The position numbers and the translations under genes are program-made. Of a stretch of DNA of 25,887 nucleotides, positions 6,778-13,650 are shown piece by piece. Location of the stretch: contig DEAL01000013.1 in NCBI GenBank assembly GCA_002346745.1, forward strand, positions 1 through 25,887, read 5' to 3'. Within the stretch, counting starts at the first letter, position 1. Each line of letters begins with the position of its first letter. This DNA is from Candidatus Neomicrothrix sp. UBA2983. GTDB lineage: Bacteria; Actinomycetota; Acidimicrobiia; Acidimicrobiales; MedAcidi-G1. The notes beneath the pieces are model-generated. The model was not told the origin of the DNA, did no database searches, and saw nothing but the letters and a program-made list of their open reading frames with translations.

Positions 6778-8040
6778 TCAGCCTCCCCCACCGCGGAGAG
6801 CGTCGAGGTCTCCGGTGAAGCCCGGATAGCTGGTGGCCACGGCCTCCCAGCCGCCGATCGTCGTGGTGCCGTCGGCGACGAGGCCAGCCACGGCACCCGC
6901 CATGGCGATGCGGTGGTCGTGGTGCGAGTGGACCTCGGCGCCATGCAGGTCGGCACCGCCGACCACGAGGGCGTCCTCCTCGACCCGGACCGGGGCGCCC
7001 ATCCCCGCCAGCAACTCCTCGACGGTGGCCAGCCGGTCGCTCTCCTTGACGCGCAACTCGGCGACCCCCTCGAAGCGGGTCTCGCCCTCGGCGCAGGCCG
7101 CAGCGACGGCAAGCACCGGCACCTCGTCGAGCAGGCCCGGCACCTCGTGGGCCTCGACGACGGTCCCCCGCAGGTCGGCCGACCGGACGGTCAGGTCGCC
7201 GGTGGACGCGTCATGGCGGACGTCGGCACCCATCCGCTCCAGCACGTCCACGAAGCCGTTGCGGGCCGGCCCCAGGTAGACGTGCTCGACCACCACCTCC
7301 GAGTCCGGGACGATCGAGGCGGCCACCGCCCAGAAGGCCGCCTGCGAGGGATCGCCCTCCACGTCGTGGCCGAAGGAGTCGGGGCGACCCGGACGGACGG
7401 TGACCCGACCCGACACCGCCTCCACGTCGATCCCGGTGGCCGCGAACAGCTCCTCGGTGTGGGCACGCGTCGCCACCGGCTCCACGACCGTGGTCGGCCC
7501 GTCGGCCGACAGGCCGGCGAACAGGACACAACCCTTCACCTGGGCGCTGGCCACCGTCGGCGCGTACTCGATCCCCGAGAGGCCCCCACCCTCGATGGTC
7601 AGGGGTGCCAGCGTCGAGCCGTCGACCCCGCCTGCCGTCGCGCCCATCGCCGCCAGCGGCGCCAGCACCCGGTCCATGGGGCGGCGTCGGATCGAGGCGT
7701 CACCGTCCAGCACGGAACGAAACGGCAGGCCCGCCAACAGGCCGGCCAGCAGCCTGATGCCGGTACCCGAGTTGCCGACGTCGAGAACCTCGCCGGGTTC
7801 GGACAGTCGCCCACCGCGGACGGCGAGCGTCCCGTCGCCGGCCTCCTCCACCTCGGCGCCGAGCAGCCCGATGATCGACCGGGTGCAGCGGACGTCGTCG
7901 CCGTCGCTGAGGCCCCGGATGGTCGAGGTGCCGTCGGCCAGCGCCGCCAACAGCAGCACCCGGTGGGAGATGGACTTGTCACCGGGCACCCGCAGCCGGC
8001 CGCGGAGCCCGCCGCCGGACCGGACCTCGAAGGTCTCCAC
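6778..8040 (-). CDS. aroA: 3-phosphoshikimate 1-carboxyvinyltransferase (EPSP synthase)
   Basis: AroA joins shikimate-3-phosphate and phosphoenolpyruvate to form EPSP in the shikimate pathway. The 420-residue protein shows PGDKSISHR at 19-27, GNSGTGIR at 89-96, RRPMDRVLAPLAAMGA at 119-134, LLDEVP at 303-308, RVKESDR at 330-336 and HHDHRIAM at 373-380. The RPMxRVxxPLxxMGA form and GNSGT resemble class II rather than the E. coli class I enzymes. The GTG start lies three bases after the tyrA stop, so translation is probably coupled. It sits with tyrA in an aromatic amino-acid pair. Confidence 0.96.
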   Translation of the reverse strand: METFEVRSGGGLRGRLRVPGDKSISHRVLLLAALADGTSTIRGLSDGDDVRCTRSIIGLLGAEVEEAGDGTLAVRGGRLSEPGEVLDVGNSGTGIRLLAGLLAGLPFRSVLDGDASIRRRPMDRVLAPLAAMGATAGGVDGSTLAPLTIEGGGLSGIEYAPTVASAQVKGCVLFAGLSADGPTTVVEPVATRAHTEELFAATGIDVEAVSGRVTVRPGRPDSFGHDVEGDPSQAAFWAVAASIVPDSEVVVEHVYLGPARNGFVDVLERMGADVRHDASTGDLTVRSADLRGTVVEAHEVPGLLDEVPVLAVAAACAEGETRFEGVAELRVKESDRLATVEELLAGMGAPVRVEEDALVVGGADLHGAEVHSHHDHRIAMAGAVAGLVADGTTTIGGWEAVATSYPGFTGDLDALRGGGG

Positions 8041-8043
8041 GGC

Positions 8044-9111
8044 TCAGCCCGGAACCAGCGGGCTGGTGGACGGCCGGTAGCCGAGACCCTCCAGTCCAGC
8101 CACCAGTCGGTCGGCCAGGCCGGCTTCGACGAAGAGCAGCATGACGCCCCGGTCCCCTTCGGCCGAGTGGGCGATCTCGAGGTCATAGATGTTGACGTCG
8201 AGTTCGGTGGCAAGTGCGGCGACGGCGGCGATCTCGCCCTTGCGGTCGAGGACCGGAACCCGCACCTCGAGCAGTTCGGAGGGCGGCGGCGCACCGGTGG
8301 GGAGGCTCACCCTCGCCGCCCGGGCCGCCTCCAGTCGTGCTAGAAGCGTCGGACCGTCGCCCTCGGCAACCACCCGACGCACGTCGCCGAGCGCGGCGAT
8401 CAGGTCGTCGAGGGCACCGGTGATGGCGTCCCGGTTCTCGGCGCAGATGTCGGGCCAGATGCCCGGGTGGCCGGCGGCGATCCGCGTCATGTCCCGGAAG
8501 CCACCGGCGGCCAGCCGGAGCACCGCCGAGTGCTCCTCCGACCGGCGGTCAGCGAGGCCGACCAGCGAGGCGGCCGTCAGGTGCGGAACGTGGGAGACCA
8601 GCGCCACCAGGGCGTCGTGGCGCTCGGGTGCGAGGGTCACGACCTCGGCGCCCAGCGAACGGACGACGGCACGCACCAGGGCGAAGGCGTCGTCGGCGGT
8701 GACGCCGCCTGGCGCCAGCACCCAGTTGGCGCCGCGGAACATGGCGGGGTCCGCCCCCTCCACGCCCTCCTGTTCGGAACCGGCCATCGGGTGGCCGCCG
8801 ACGAATCGGGGGTCGTCGATCGCCTCGACGATCGCCGCCTTGGTGCTCCCGACGTCGGTGACGACCCCGGCGGGGGCAGCCTCGAGGGCCTCAGCGGCCA
8901 CGGCCGCCACCCGGCCCACGGGCACGGCCACGAACGTGACCTCGGCGGCGGAATCCCAACCGGTGGCATCGAGGGCGCCGAGTTCGATTCCCCGGGCGCA
9001 CTGTGCCGGGTCGGCGTCCACGCCGCTGACGTGCCAGCCCTGCTCCCGCAGCGCCATCCCGACCGACCCCCCGATGAGGCCCACGCCGGCGATCGTGGCC
9101 CGCCTGCTCAC
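8044..9111 (-). CDS. tyrA: prephenate dehydrogenase with C-terminal ACT-like domain
   Basis: TyrA oxidatively decarboxylates prephenate to 4-hydroxyphenylpyruvate for tyrosine synthesis. The 355-residue protein has a Rossmann motif GVGLIGGSVG at 9-18, DVGSTK at 86-91, GGHPMAGSE at 105-113 and SHVPH at 173-177, whose first His aligns with the catalytic residue of the family. An ACT-like segment near 280-346 (EVRVPVLDRKGEIAAVAALA, then LEIAHS) suggests feedback control by an aromatic amino acid. The GTG at 9111 is the only plausible start ahead of the Rossmann motif, has no good ribosome-binding site, and shares GTGA with the stop of a short upstream ORF. aroA follows three bases after its stop. 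Confidence 0.94.
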   Translation of the reverse strand: MSRRATIAGVGLIGGSVGMALREQGWHVSGVDADPAQCARGIELGALDATGWDSAAEVTFVAVPVGRVAAVAAEALEAAPAGVVTDVGSTKAAIVEAIDDPRFVGGHPMAGSEQEGVEGADPAMFRGANWVLAPGGVTADDAFALVRAVVRSLGAEVVTLAPERHDALVALVSHVPHLTAASLVGLADRRSEEHSAVLRLAAGGFRDMTRIAAGHPGIWPDICAENRDAITGALDDLIAALGDVRRVVAEGDGPTLLARLEAARAARVSLPTGAPPPSELLEVRVPVLDRKGEIAAVAALATELDVNIYDLEIAHSAEGDRGVMLLFVEAGLADRLVAGLEGLGYRPSTSPLVPG

Positions 9112-9167
9112 CGGGAACCGCGCCCCGGGCGCGCGTGGGCCCTCACGGGACCGGGGAGGCGTGCCAT
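9108..9167 (-). CDS. possible 19-residue leader ORF overlapping tyrA start
   Basis: An ATG at 9167 opens a 20-codon frame encoding MARLPGPVRAHARPGRGSR and ending in TGA at 9110-9108. The stop shares GTGA with the tyrA GTG start. A TAGCAT -10-like box lies 7 bases before the ATG, the same spacing as the leaderless starts elsewhere in this window. The peptide has six Arg and three Pro but no aromatic residues, so classical attenuation by Tyr, Phe or Trp is unlikely. I infer a device that delivers ribosomes to a tyrA start lacking its own Shine-Dalgarno sequence. It is too short to judge by codon use and may be chance. Confidence 0.38.
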   Translation of the reverse strand: MARLPGPVRAHARPGRGSR

Positions 9168-9174
9168 GGCGCCG

Positions 9175-9180
9175 ATGCTA
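9175..9180 (-). promoter_or_regulatory. candidate -10 box upstream of tyrA leader ORF
   Basis: TAGCAT on the minus strand ends 7 bases before the ATG at 9167, in the 98-base gap between the pseudouridine synthase gene and tyrA. It matches TANNNT and would make tyrA-aroA-cmk-plsC an independent transcription unit. No -35 is apparent, and the sequence just upstream is the end of the preceding gene's gap. Confidence 0.42.
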
Positions 9181-9209
9181 CCGGCCGCGCCCCACGCGGC
9201 TCGGTGGTT

Positions 9210-9941
9210 TCAGGCCTCGTCGGCGACCGTCCGCTCGAGGCTCCGCAATTCGGGGACCTCGAGGTGGCGCCAGGTGCCGGGCCGAAGCGAGCGGTCGGCC
9301 AACGGGCCGATGCGGGTGCGCACCAGTCGCACGACGGGGTGTCCGACGGCGTCGCACATCCGTCGGACCTGCCGGTTGCGGCCCTCGTGGATCGTCAGGC
9401 GCAGCACCGACGGCTCGATCAGGCTCACCTTGGCCGGCGCCGTCGGCCCGTCGTCGAGGTCGACGCCCTCGCGGAGACGTCGCACCGCCGCCCGGCTCGG
9501 CGTCCCCTCGACCTGGGCGACGTACTCCTTCTCCACGCCGTAGGAGGGGTGCGTGAGCCGGTTGGCGAGGTCGCCGTCGTTGGTCAGGAGGAGGAGTCCC
9601 TCCGTATCGAAGTCCAGCCGACCGACGGGGAACACCCGCGGCTCGTCGGGCACGAGGTCGACGACGATCGGCCGGCCCTGCGGGTCGTCGGCGGTCGTCA
9701 CGACCCCTGCCGGCTTGTTCAGCAGGTAGTGGACGAGGCCGGGCCGGACCCCGACCGGCGCGCCGTCGACGAGGATGCGGGCGGTCTCGGCGTCGACCCG
9801 CCGCCCCAACTCGGCGACCTCGCCGTCGACCAGGACCCGGCCCTCGGCGATGAGGTCCTCGCAGACGCGGCGACTCCCGAACCCGGCCCGGGCGAGCACC
9901 TTCTGGAGACGCTCGCCCTCGGCGTCGGCGGCCGCTGGCAC
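9210..9941 (-). CDS. RluB/RsuA-family 16S/23S rRNA pseudouridine synthase
   Basis: The 243-residue protein carries an N-terminal S4 RNA-binding domain (about 10-55, with RLQKVLARAGFGSRR) and an RsuA/RluB/RluE/RluF-type catalytic domain. LLNKPAG lies at 73-79, the catalytic GRLDFDTEGLLLLTNDG at 107-123 with Asp110, and EGRNRQVRRMCDAVGHPV near 186-203. It converts specific rRNA uridines to pseudouridine; the S4 domain and gene context (downstream of scpB, as in mycobacteria) favour an RluB-like large-subunit role, but the exact target is not readable. The GTG at 9941, 14 bases after the scpB stop, is chosen because it directly precedes the S4 domain. Confidence 0.93.
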   Translation of the reverse strand: MPAAADAEGERLQKVLARAGFGSRRVCEDLIAEGRVLVDGEVAELGRRVDAETARILVDGAPVGVRPGLVHYLLNKPAGVVTTADDPQGRPIVVDLVPDEPRVFPVGRLDFDTEGLLLLTNDGDLANRLTHPSYGVEKEYVAQVEGTPSRAAVRRLREGVDLDDGPTAPAKVSLIEPSVLRLTIHEGRNRQVRRMCDAVGHPVVRLVRTRIGPLADRSLRPGTWRHLEVPELRSLERTVADEA

Positions 9942-9955
9942 GGTCGGACGACCGG

Positions 9956-10654
9956 TCAGGCCTCGAGCGGCCCGTCGGCGTCGAGCACCCCGGCAACCGA
10001 CGGCTCCACCTCCGCCACGGGCTCCTCGATCGACTCGCCGCCACCCGGGACCTCGAGGTCCGGGGTGCCGCGCAGGCCGCGCTCGAGCGCCTCGACGACC
10101 TCCGCACCCGGAACGAACTCGCCGAGTGGCGGCAGTTCGTGGACCGAGTCGAGGCCCATGCGCTCGAGGAAGAACGAGGTGGTGCCGAACAGCACGGCGT
10201 TGCCCGGCCCGGGATCCCGCGACAACTCGGTGATGTAGCCGCGGTGCTGGAGCGTCCGCATGACGCCGTCGACGTCGACGCCGCGGATCGCCGACACCTG
10301 CGCCCGGGACACCGGCTGCTTGTAGGCCACGATGGCCAGCGTCTCGAGGGCAGCGCTGGTGAGTCGGGAGTTCTGGCCCTCGAGCAGGAACCGCTCGACC
10401 CACCCCGCCTGGTCGGGGTGGCTCTGGTAGCGGTAGCCACCGGCCACCCGCACCAGGGCGAAGCCCCGGCCGTCGGACTCGTAGGCGGCTGCCAGGGCAT
10501 CGCAGATCCGCTCGACGTCGCCGGTGGGCACCTCCAGCAACTGGGCCAGCAGGTTCGGCTGCACCGGCTCGAGGGCGACCATGAGCATCGCCTCGAGCGC
10601 CCGGCGCACCGCCGCGTCCCGATCGGCCTCGTCGACCTCGCCCTGTTCGCTCAA
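9956..10654 (-). CDS. scpB: segregation and condensation protein B
   Basis: ScpB is the dimeric winged-helix partner of the kleisin ScpA in the SMC-ScpAB complex that compacts and segregates chromosomes. The 232-residue protein shows two winged-helix units: about 15-95 (ALEAMLMVALEPV through RVAGGYRYQS) and 96-170, including RLTSAALETLAIVAYKQPV at 117-135, RGVDVDGVM and the GNAVLFGTT strand. The last ~45 residues are acidic and Pro/Gly-rich, probably disordered. The TTG start at 10654 is ten bases after the scpA stop, with GAGGCGAG in front as a ribosome-binding site. The next in-frame ATG lies inside the first helix. Confidence 0.95.
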   Translation of the reverse strand: MSEQGEVDEADRDAAVRRALEAMLMVALEPVQPNLLAQLLEVPTGDVERICDALAAAYESDGRGFALVRVAGGYRYQSHPDQAGWVERFLLEGQNSRLTSAALETLAIVAYKQPVSRAQVSAIRGVDVDGVMRTLQHRGYITELSRDPGPGNAVLFGTTSFFLERMGLDSVHELPPLGEFVPGAEVVEALERGLRGTPDLEVPGGGESIEEPVAEVEPSVAGVLDADGPLEA

Positions 10655-10664
10655 ACCGCTCGCC

Positions 10665-11438
10665 TCATCCCTCGTAGGCGTCGACGAGTTCGACGTCGGC
10701 GGGGTCGGCGTCGGCTCGCCAGGTCACGTGGATGTCACCGAAGGCGCCCACCTGGTCGATCTCGACGACCCCCTGCTTGTAGAGCTCGAGGACGGCGAGG
10801 AAGCGCACCACGATCTCGAGGCGTTCGTCGAGGTGCCGGGTGAGGCGGCGGAACGTGGTCGGCCCCATAGTCGGCAGCACGGACACCAAGTCGACGACGG
10901 CGTCCGCGACGCTGGCCCGGATCGGGGCGATGTGGAAGGTGTCGACCCGCTCGACCGGCTTCGGCTCGAGGGCCCGGAGGAACGCCCGGCGCAGATCGTC
11001 GGGCGTGACCCCCTCGAGCACGTCGGGCGTGAGGTCGAGGAAGTGGTCCTCGGGACCGGCGCGTCGCGGCCGCGACCGGCAGGCCTCGGCCGAGAGGCGT
11101 CGCAGGATCACCGCCGCGTCCTTGAAGGTCTTGCACTCGAGGAGCCGAGCCAGGAGCAGGTCGCGCTCCTCCCAGGCGGCGAACTCCTCATCGAGGTCCA
11201 GGTCCTCTCCGCCCGGCAGCAGCCGTCGGGTCTTGAGCTCGACGAGGATCGAGGCGATCAGCAGGAATTCGGTGGCAACCTCGAGGTCGAGGTCCTCCAG
11301 ACGGGTCAACTCGGCCAGGTACGCATCGACGACCGTGGACAGCGAGACCTCGTAGAGCTCCACCTCCTCCTTGAGGATCAGGTGGAGCAACAGGTCGAAC
11401 GGTCCCTCGAAGACCGGGGTGGTGACCGTGACGCTCAC
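10665..11438 (-). CDS. scpA: segregation and condensation protein A (kleisin)
   Basis: ScpA is the kleisin that bridges SMC heads and binds ScpB. The 257-residue protein begins with the family signature VFEGPFDLLLHLILKEEVELYEV at residues 9-31 (only part quoted: FEGPFDLLLHL), continues with the helical SMC-neck-binding segment including ATEFLLIASILVELK at 55-69 and RRLLPG, has a variable centre, and ends in a winged helix (about 200-250) with FLAVLELYKQG. The GTG at 11438 is 8 bases downstream of a TAGGGT box, fitting a leaderless start. It heads the run scpA-scpB-pseudouridine synthase and is divergent from trpS. No smc, parA or parB lies in the window. Confidence 0.95.
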   Translation of the reverse strand: MSVTVTTPVFEGPFDLLLHLILKEEVELYEVSLSTVVDAYLAELTRLEDLDLEVATEFLLIASILVELKTRRLLPGGEDLDLDEEFAAWEERDLLLARLLECKTFKDAAVILRRLSAEACRSRPRRAGPEDHFLDLTPDVLEGVTPDDLRRAFLRALEPKPVERVDTFHIAPIRASVADAVVDLVSVLPTMGPTTFRRLTRHLDERLEIVVRFLAVLELYKQGVVEIDQVGAFGDIHVTWRADADPADVELVDAYEG

Positions 11439-11446
11439 GGAACCAG

Positions 11447-11452
11447 ACCCTA
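11447..11452 (-). promoter_or_regulatory. candidate -10 box for scpA operon, leaderless
   Basis: TAGGGT on the minus strand ends 8 bases before the scpA GTG at 11438, within the 119-base divergent gap between scpA and trpS. It matches TANNNT and is identical to the ispH box. The rest of the gap shows no T-box, riboswitch or strong inverted repeat that I can recognise. Confidence 0.5.
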
Positions 11453-11544
11453 GGGAGTCCGGTGCGATCCGCGGTGCATGGCGCGACCCCGTCCCCCGCC
11501 GGCGCCGTCTCCGGAATCCGCCCCGAGGCTGCAGGACCGCCCGG

Positions 11545-11550
11545 TACCCT
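11545..11550 (+). promoter_or_regulatory. candidate -10 box for trpS, leaderless
   Basis: TACCCT on the plus strand ends 7 bases before the trpS ATG at 11558. There is no Shine-Dalgarno sequence in front of the ATG. Together with the scpA box this makes a divergent promoter region of about 100 bases. Confidence 0.57.
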
Positions 11551-11557
11551 GCCGGCC

Positions 11558-12538
11558 ATGTCTCGCGTCTTCTCCGGTATCAAGCCGTCCGGCTCGGTCC
11601 ACCTCGGCAACCTGCTGGGTGCGCTCCGCAACTGGGTGGCCCTCCAGGACGAGGCCGACACGGTGTACTGCGTCGTCGACCTCCATGCCCTGACCGTCCC
11701 CCAGGACCCCGAGGAACTGCGGGCGTCGACGCTGTCGCTGGCCCAGATGCTGATCGCCGTGGGCCTCGACCCCGAACGTTGCACGCTGTTCGTCCAGAGC
11801 CACATCCACGAGCACAGCGAGGGCGCCTGGCTCATGGAGTGCACGGCGGCCTTCGGCGAGTTGCGCCGCATGACCCAGTTCAAGGACAAGGTCGAACAGG
11901 CCGACTTCATCTCCGGCGGGTTGTTCACCTACCCGGCCCTCCAGGCCGCCGACATCCTGCTCTACGACACCGACCAGGTGCCCGTGGGCGAGGACCAGCG
12001 CCAGCACATCGAACTGACCCGCGACATCGCCGAACGCTTCAACGCCCGCTACGGCGAGACGTTCGTGGTCCCCGAGGCGGTCGTACCCCCCGCCGGGGCG
12101 CGGGTCATGGACCTCCAGGCCCCAGAGAACAAGATGTCCAAGTCGGAGGACAGCCCCCGGGGGTCGATCTCGCTGCTGGACGAGCCAGCGGCGATCGAGA
12201 AGAAGCTCAAGCGGGCCGTCACCGACAGCGACGGCGAGGTGCGTTGGGACCCGGCCGCCAAGCCGGGCGTCTCGAACCTGCTGTCGATCCTCGGGGCCGC
12301 CACGGGCCGCAAGCCCGACGAGGCCGCCGCCGGCATCGAGCGCTACGGCGACCTCAAGGCCGCCACCGCCGAGGCCGTCGTCGAACTGCTGCGCCCCATC
12401 CAGGCCCGATACCACGAACTGGCCGCCGACCCCGCCGAGACGGCGCGCCTGCTGGCCGTCGGGGCCGACAAGGCCTCCGAGGTGGCGTCGGCGACGCTCG
12501 ACCGGGCTCGCCGCAACATCGGCCTGCTGGGCCGCTAG
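11558..12538 (+). CDS. trpS: tryptophanyl-tRNA synthetase
   Basis: TrpS charges tRNA-Trp. The 326-residue class I synthetase has the HIGH-type motif HLGN at 15-18 within GIKPSGSVHLGNLLGA, DLHALT at 41-46, the family segment EHSEGAWLMECTAAFGEL at 85-102, VGEDQRQHIELTRDIA near 143-158, and KMSKS at 192-196. Length is normal for bacterial TrpS. The ATG at 11558 is chosen because the Rossmann segment begins immediately and a -10 box lies 7 bases upstream; upstream in-frame codons exist but lack family sequence. It is divergent from scpA and convergent with the HD-domain gene (18 bases between stops). An inserted trpS here breaks the scpA-to-pyrG interval seen in mycobacteria. Confidence 0.96.
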   Translation: MSRVFSGIKPSGSVHLGNLLGALRNWVALQDEADTVYCVVDLHALTVPQDPEELRASTLSLAQMLIAVGLDPERCTLFVQSHIHEHSEGAWLMECTAAFGELRRMTQFKDKVEQADFISGGLFTYPALQAADILLYDTDQVPVGEDQRQHIELTRDIAERFNARYGETFVVPEAVVPPAGARVMDLQAPENKMSKSEDSPRGSISLLDEPAAIEKKLKRAVTDSDGEVRWDPAAKPGVSNLLSILGAATGRKPDEAAAGIERYGDLKAATAEAVVELLRPIQARYHELAADPAETARLLAVGADKASEVASATLDRARRNIGLLGR

Positions 12539-12556
12539 CCCGTACCGCCCGGCGAC

Positions 12557-13099
12557 TCAGTCGTCGTCGGCCGCCCAGAGGGCCTCGGCCACCGACGCCG
12601 ACACCGTCCAGGCCGACGGCGGCCGGTGGTGCTCGCGTGCCCACGCCACGGTGAGCGGGTCGCTGCCGACGGCCGCCAACAGGTCCGCCCCCTCGTCGGG
12701 GTGGCGCAGGTAGCTGCCGAGCCGTCCCCGCGGCCCGGCGCCACCCGCCCACCGTCGGTGCCGGTCCGACGAGGTCACGGCGCCGATCAGCGTGGCCGCC
12801 ACCCGCGCCCAGGCACCCAACCCGCTGGTCACCTTGCCGACGTCGTGGAGCAGCGCCGCGGCCAACACGGGCCGTCCGGGACCGTCCAGCGCGGCATCGA
12901 CCCTGCGGGCGACCCCGATGGCATGTCGGCGGTCGGCATCGGACATCCGGTGCCACAACGCCAACTCGCCCTCCAGCAGGTGCTGCGCCACCCAGGCTTC
13001 GTCGTCGGCGGACGGAGCACCACCGACGAGGGAGCCGGCGAGGCGGCGGGCCAGATGCAGGGGGCGGTGGAGCAGCCCGGAGCGGAACGCCTCGCTCAC
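12557..13099 (-). CDS. HD-domain protein of unknown substrate
   Basis: The 180-residue protein has HD-superfamily features: an early His in DRRHAIGVARRV (H59), LLHDVGKV with the His-Asp pair at 85-86, a further His in RHPDEGADLL (H133) and REHH at 155-158. These are the metal ligands expected of an HD phosphohydrolase. The N-terminal 50 residues form a helical, charged segment without a recognised domain. Possible substrates include nucleotides or (p)ppGpp-like molecules, but no substrate motif is readable. The GTG start shares GTGA with the Nudix stop, placing it as the third gene of pyrG-nudix-HD. It could also be an HDIG-type regulatory protein. Confidence 0.8.
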   Translation of the reverse strand: MSEAFRSGLLHRPLHLARRLAGSLVGGAPSADDEAWVAQHLLEGELALWHRMSDADRRHAIGVARRVDAALDGPGRPVLAAALLHDVGKVTSGLGAWARVAATLIGAVTSSDRHRRWAGGAGPRGRLGSYLRHPDEGADLLAAVGSDPLTVAWAREHHRPPSAWTVSASVAEALWAADDD

Positions 13100-13650
13100 C
13101 GGCCAAGTCGCCGCAGGGCGGTCAGCAGGCCGATGACCGTCTTGGCGTCGGTGATCCTCCCGTCGGCCAGCAACCCAGGCACGTCGTCGAGCGGGACCCG
13201 CTCGACGGTGAGGTACTGCTCCTCGACGCTGACCGCCTCCGGGGTGGCCTCGACGAGTTCGGTGGCGAGGAAGACGGTGGTCTCCTCGTCGCAGAAGCCG
13301 CCGGAGTTGTGGAATCGGGCCAGCACCTCGAGGTGCGGGGCGTCGAGGCCGGCCTCCTCGACGAGCTCACGGCGGGCAGCGGCGTCGAGCGGCTCGCCGG
13401 GTACGTCGAGCTTGCCGGCGGGGAGTTCGAGCATGTCCCGCTCGAGGGCGGCCCGGAACTGCCGCACCAGGACGACGTCGTCACCGTCCACCGCTACGAC
13501 CGCCACGGCTCCCGGGTGGCGGACCACGTCGCGGGTGATCCGCTCCCCCGCCGGGCCCTCGAACTCCGCCTCGAGCAGGCTGATGATGTAGCCCTCGTGA
13601 AGCAGGCGCTCCGAGACCTTGTCGAAGCCGCCGGACACGGCCGGGGTCAC
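13096..13650 (-). CDS. Nudix hydrolase, ADP-ribose pyrophosphatase-like
   Basis: The 184-residue protein resembles actinobacterial ADP-ribose pyrophosphatases. An N-terminal strand region (about 12-70) ends in VVLVRQFRAALERDMLELPAG, and a Nudix box at 79-101 reads G-K-L-D-V-P-G-E with RRELVEEAG. The first gap is six residues instead of five, as in some ADP-ribose-type enzymes. It likely hydrolyses ADP-ribose or a related nucleoside diphosphate linkage; the substrate is inferred. The GTG at 13650 shares GTGA with the pyrG stop. A Nudix gene also follows pyrG in M. tuberculosis (Rv1700), so the pairing is conserved. Confidence 0.9.
   Translation of the reverse strand: MTPAVSGGFDKVSERLLHEGYIISLLEAEFEGPAGERITRDVVRHPGAVAVVAVDGDDVVLVRQFRAALERDMLELPAGKLDVPGEPLDAAARRELVEEAGLDAPHLEVLARFHNSGGFCDEETTVFLATELVEATPEAVSVEEQYLTVERVPLDDVPGLLADGRITDAKTVIGLLTALRRLGR

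Noticed and set aside
6778..8040. Naturally inhibitor-tolerant AroA
   Set aside because: The class II-like motifs are seen, but tolerance depends on residues and kinetics that cannot be judged here, so no claim is made.
5458..8343. Long plus-strand open frame (961 codons) opposite plsC, cmk, aroA and part of tyrA
   Set aside because: It is antisense to four confirmed genes and has low-complexity composition with no domain signature; it is a byproduct of codon bias.
11439..11557. T-box or attenuator upstream of trpS
   Set aside because: A -10 box lies 7 bases before the ATG, leaving no leader for such an element, and no T-box core or specifier stem was recognised.
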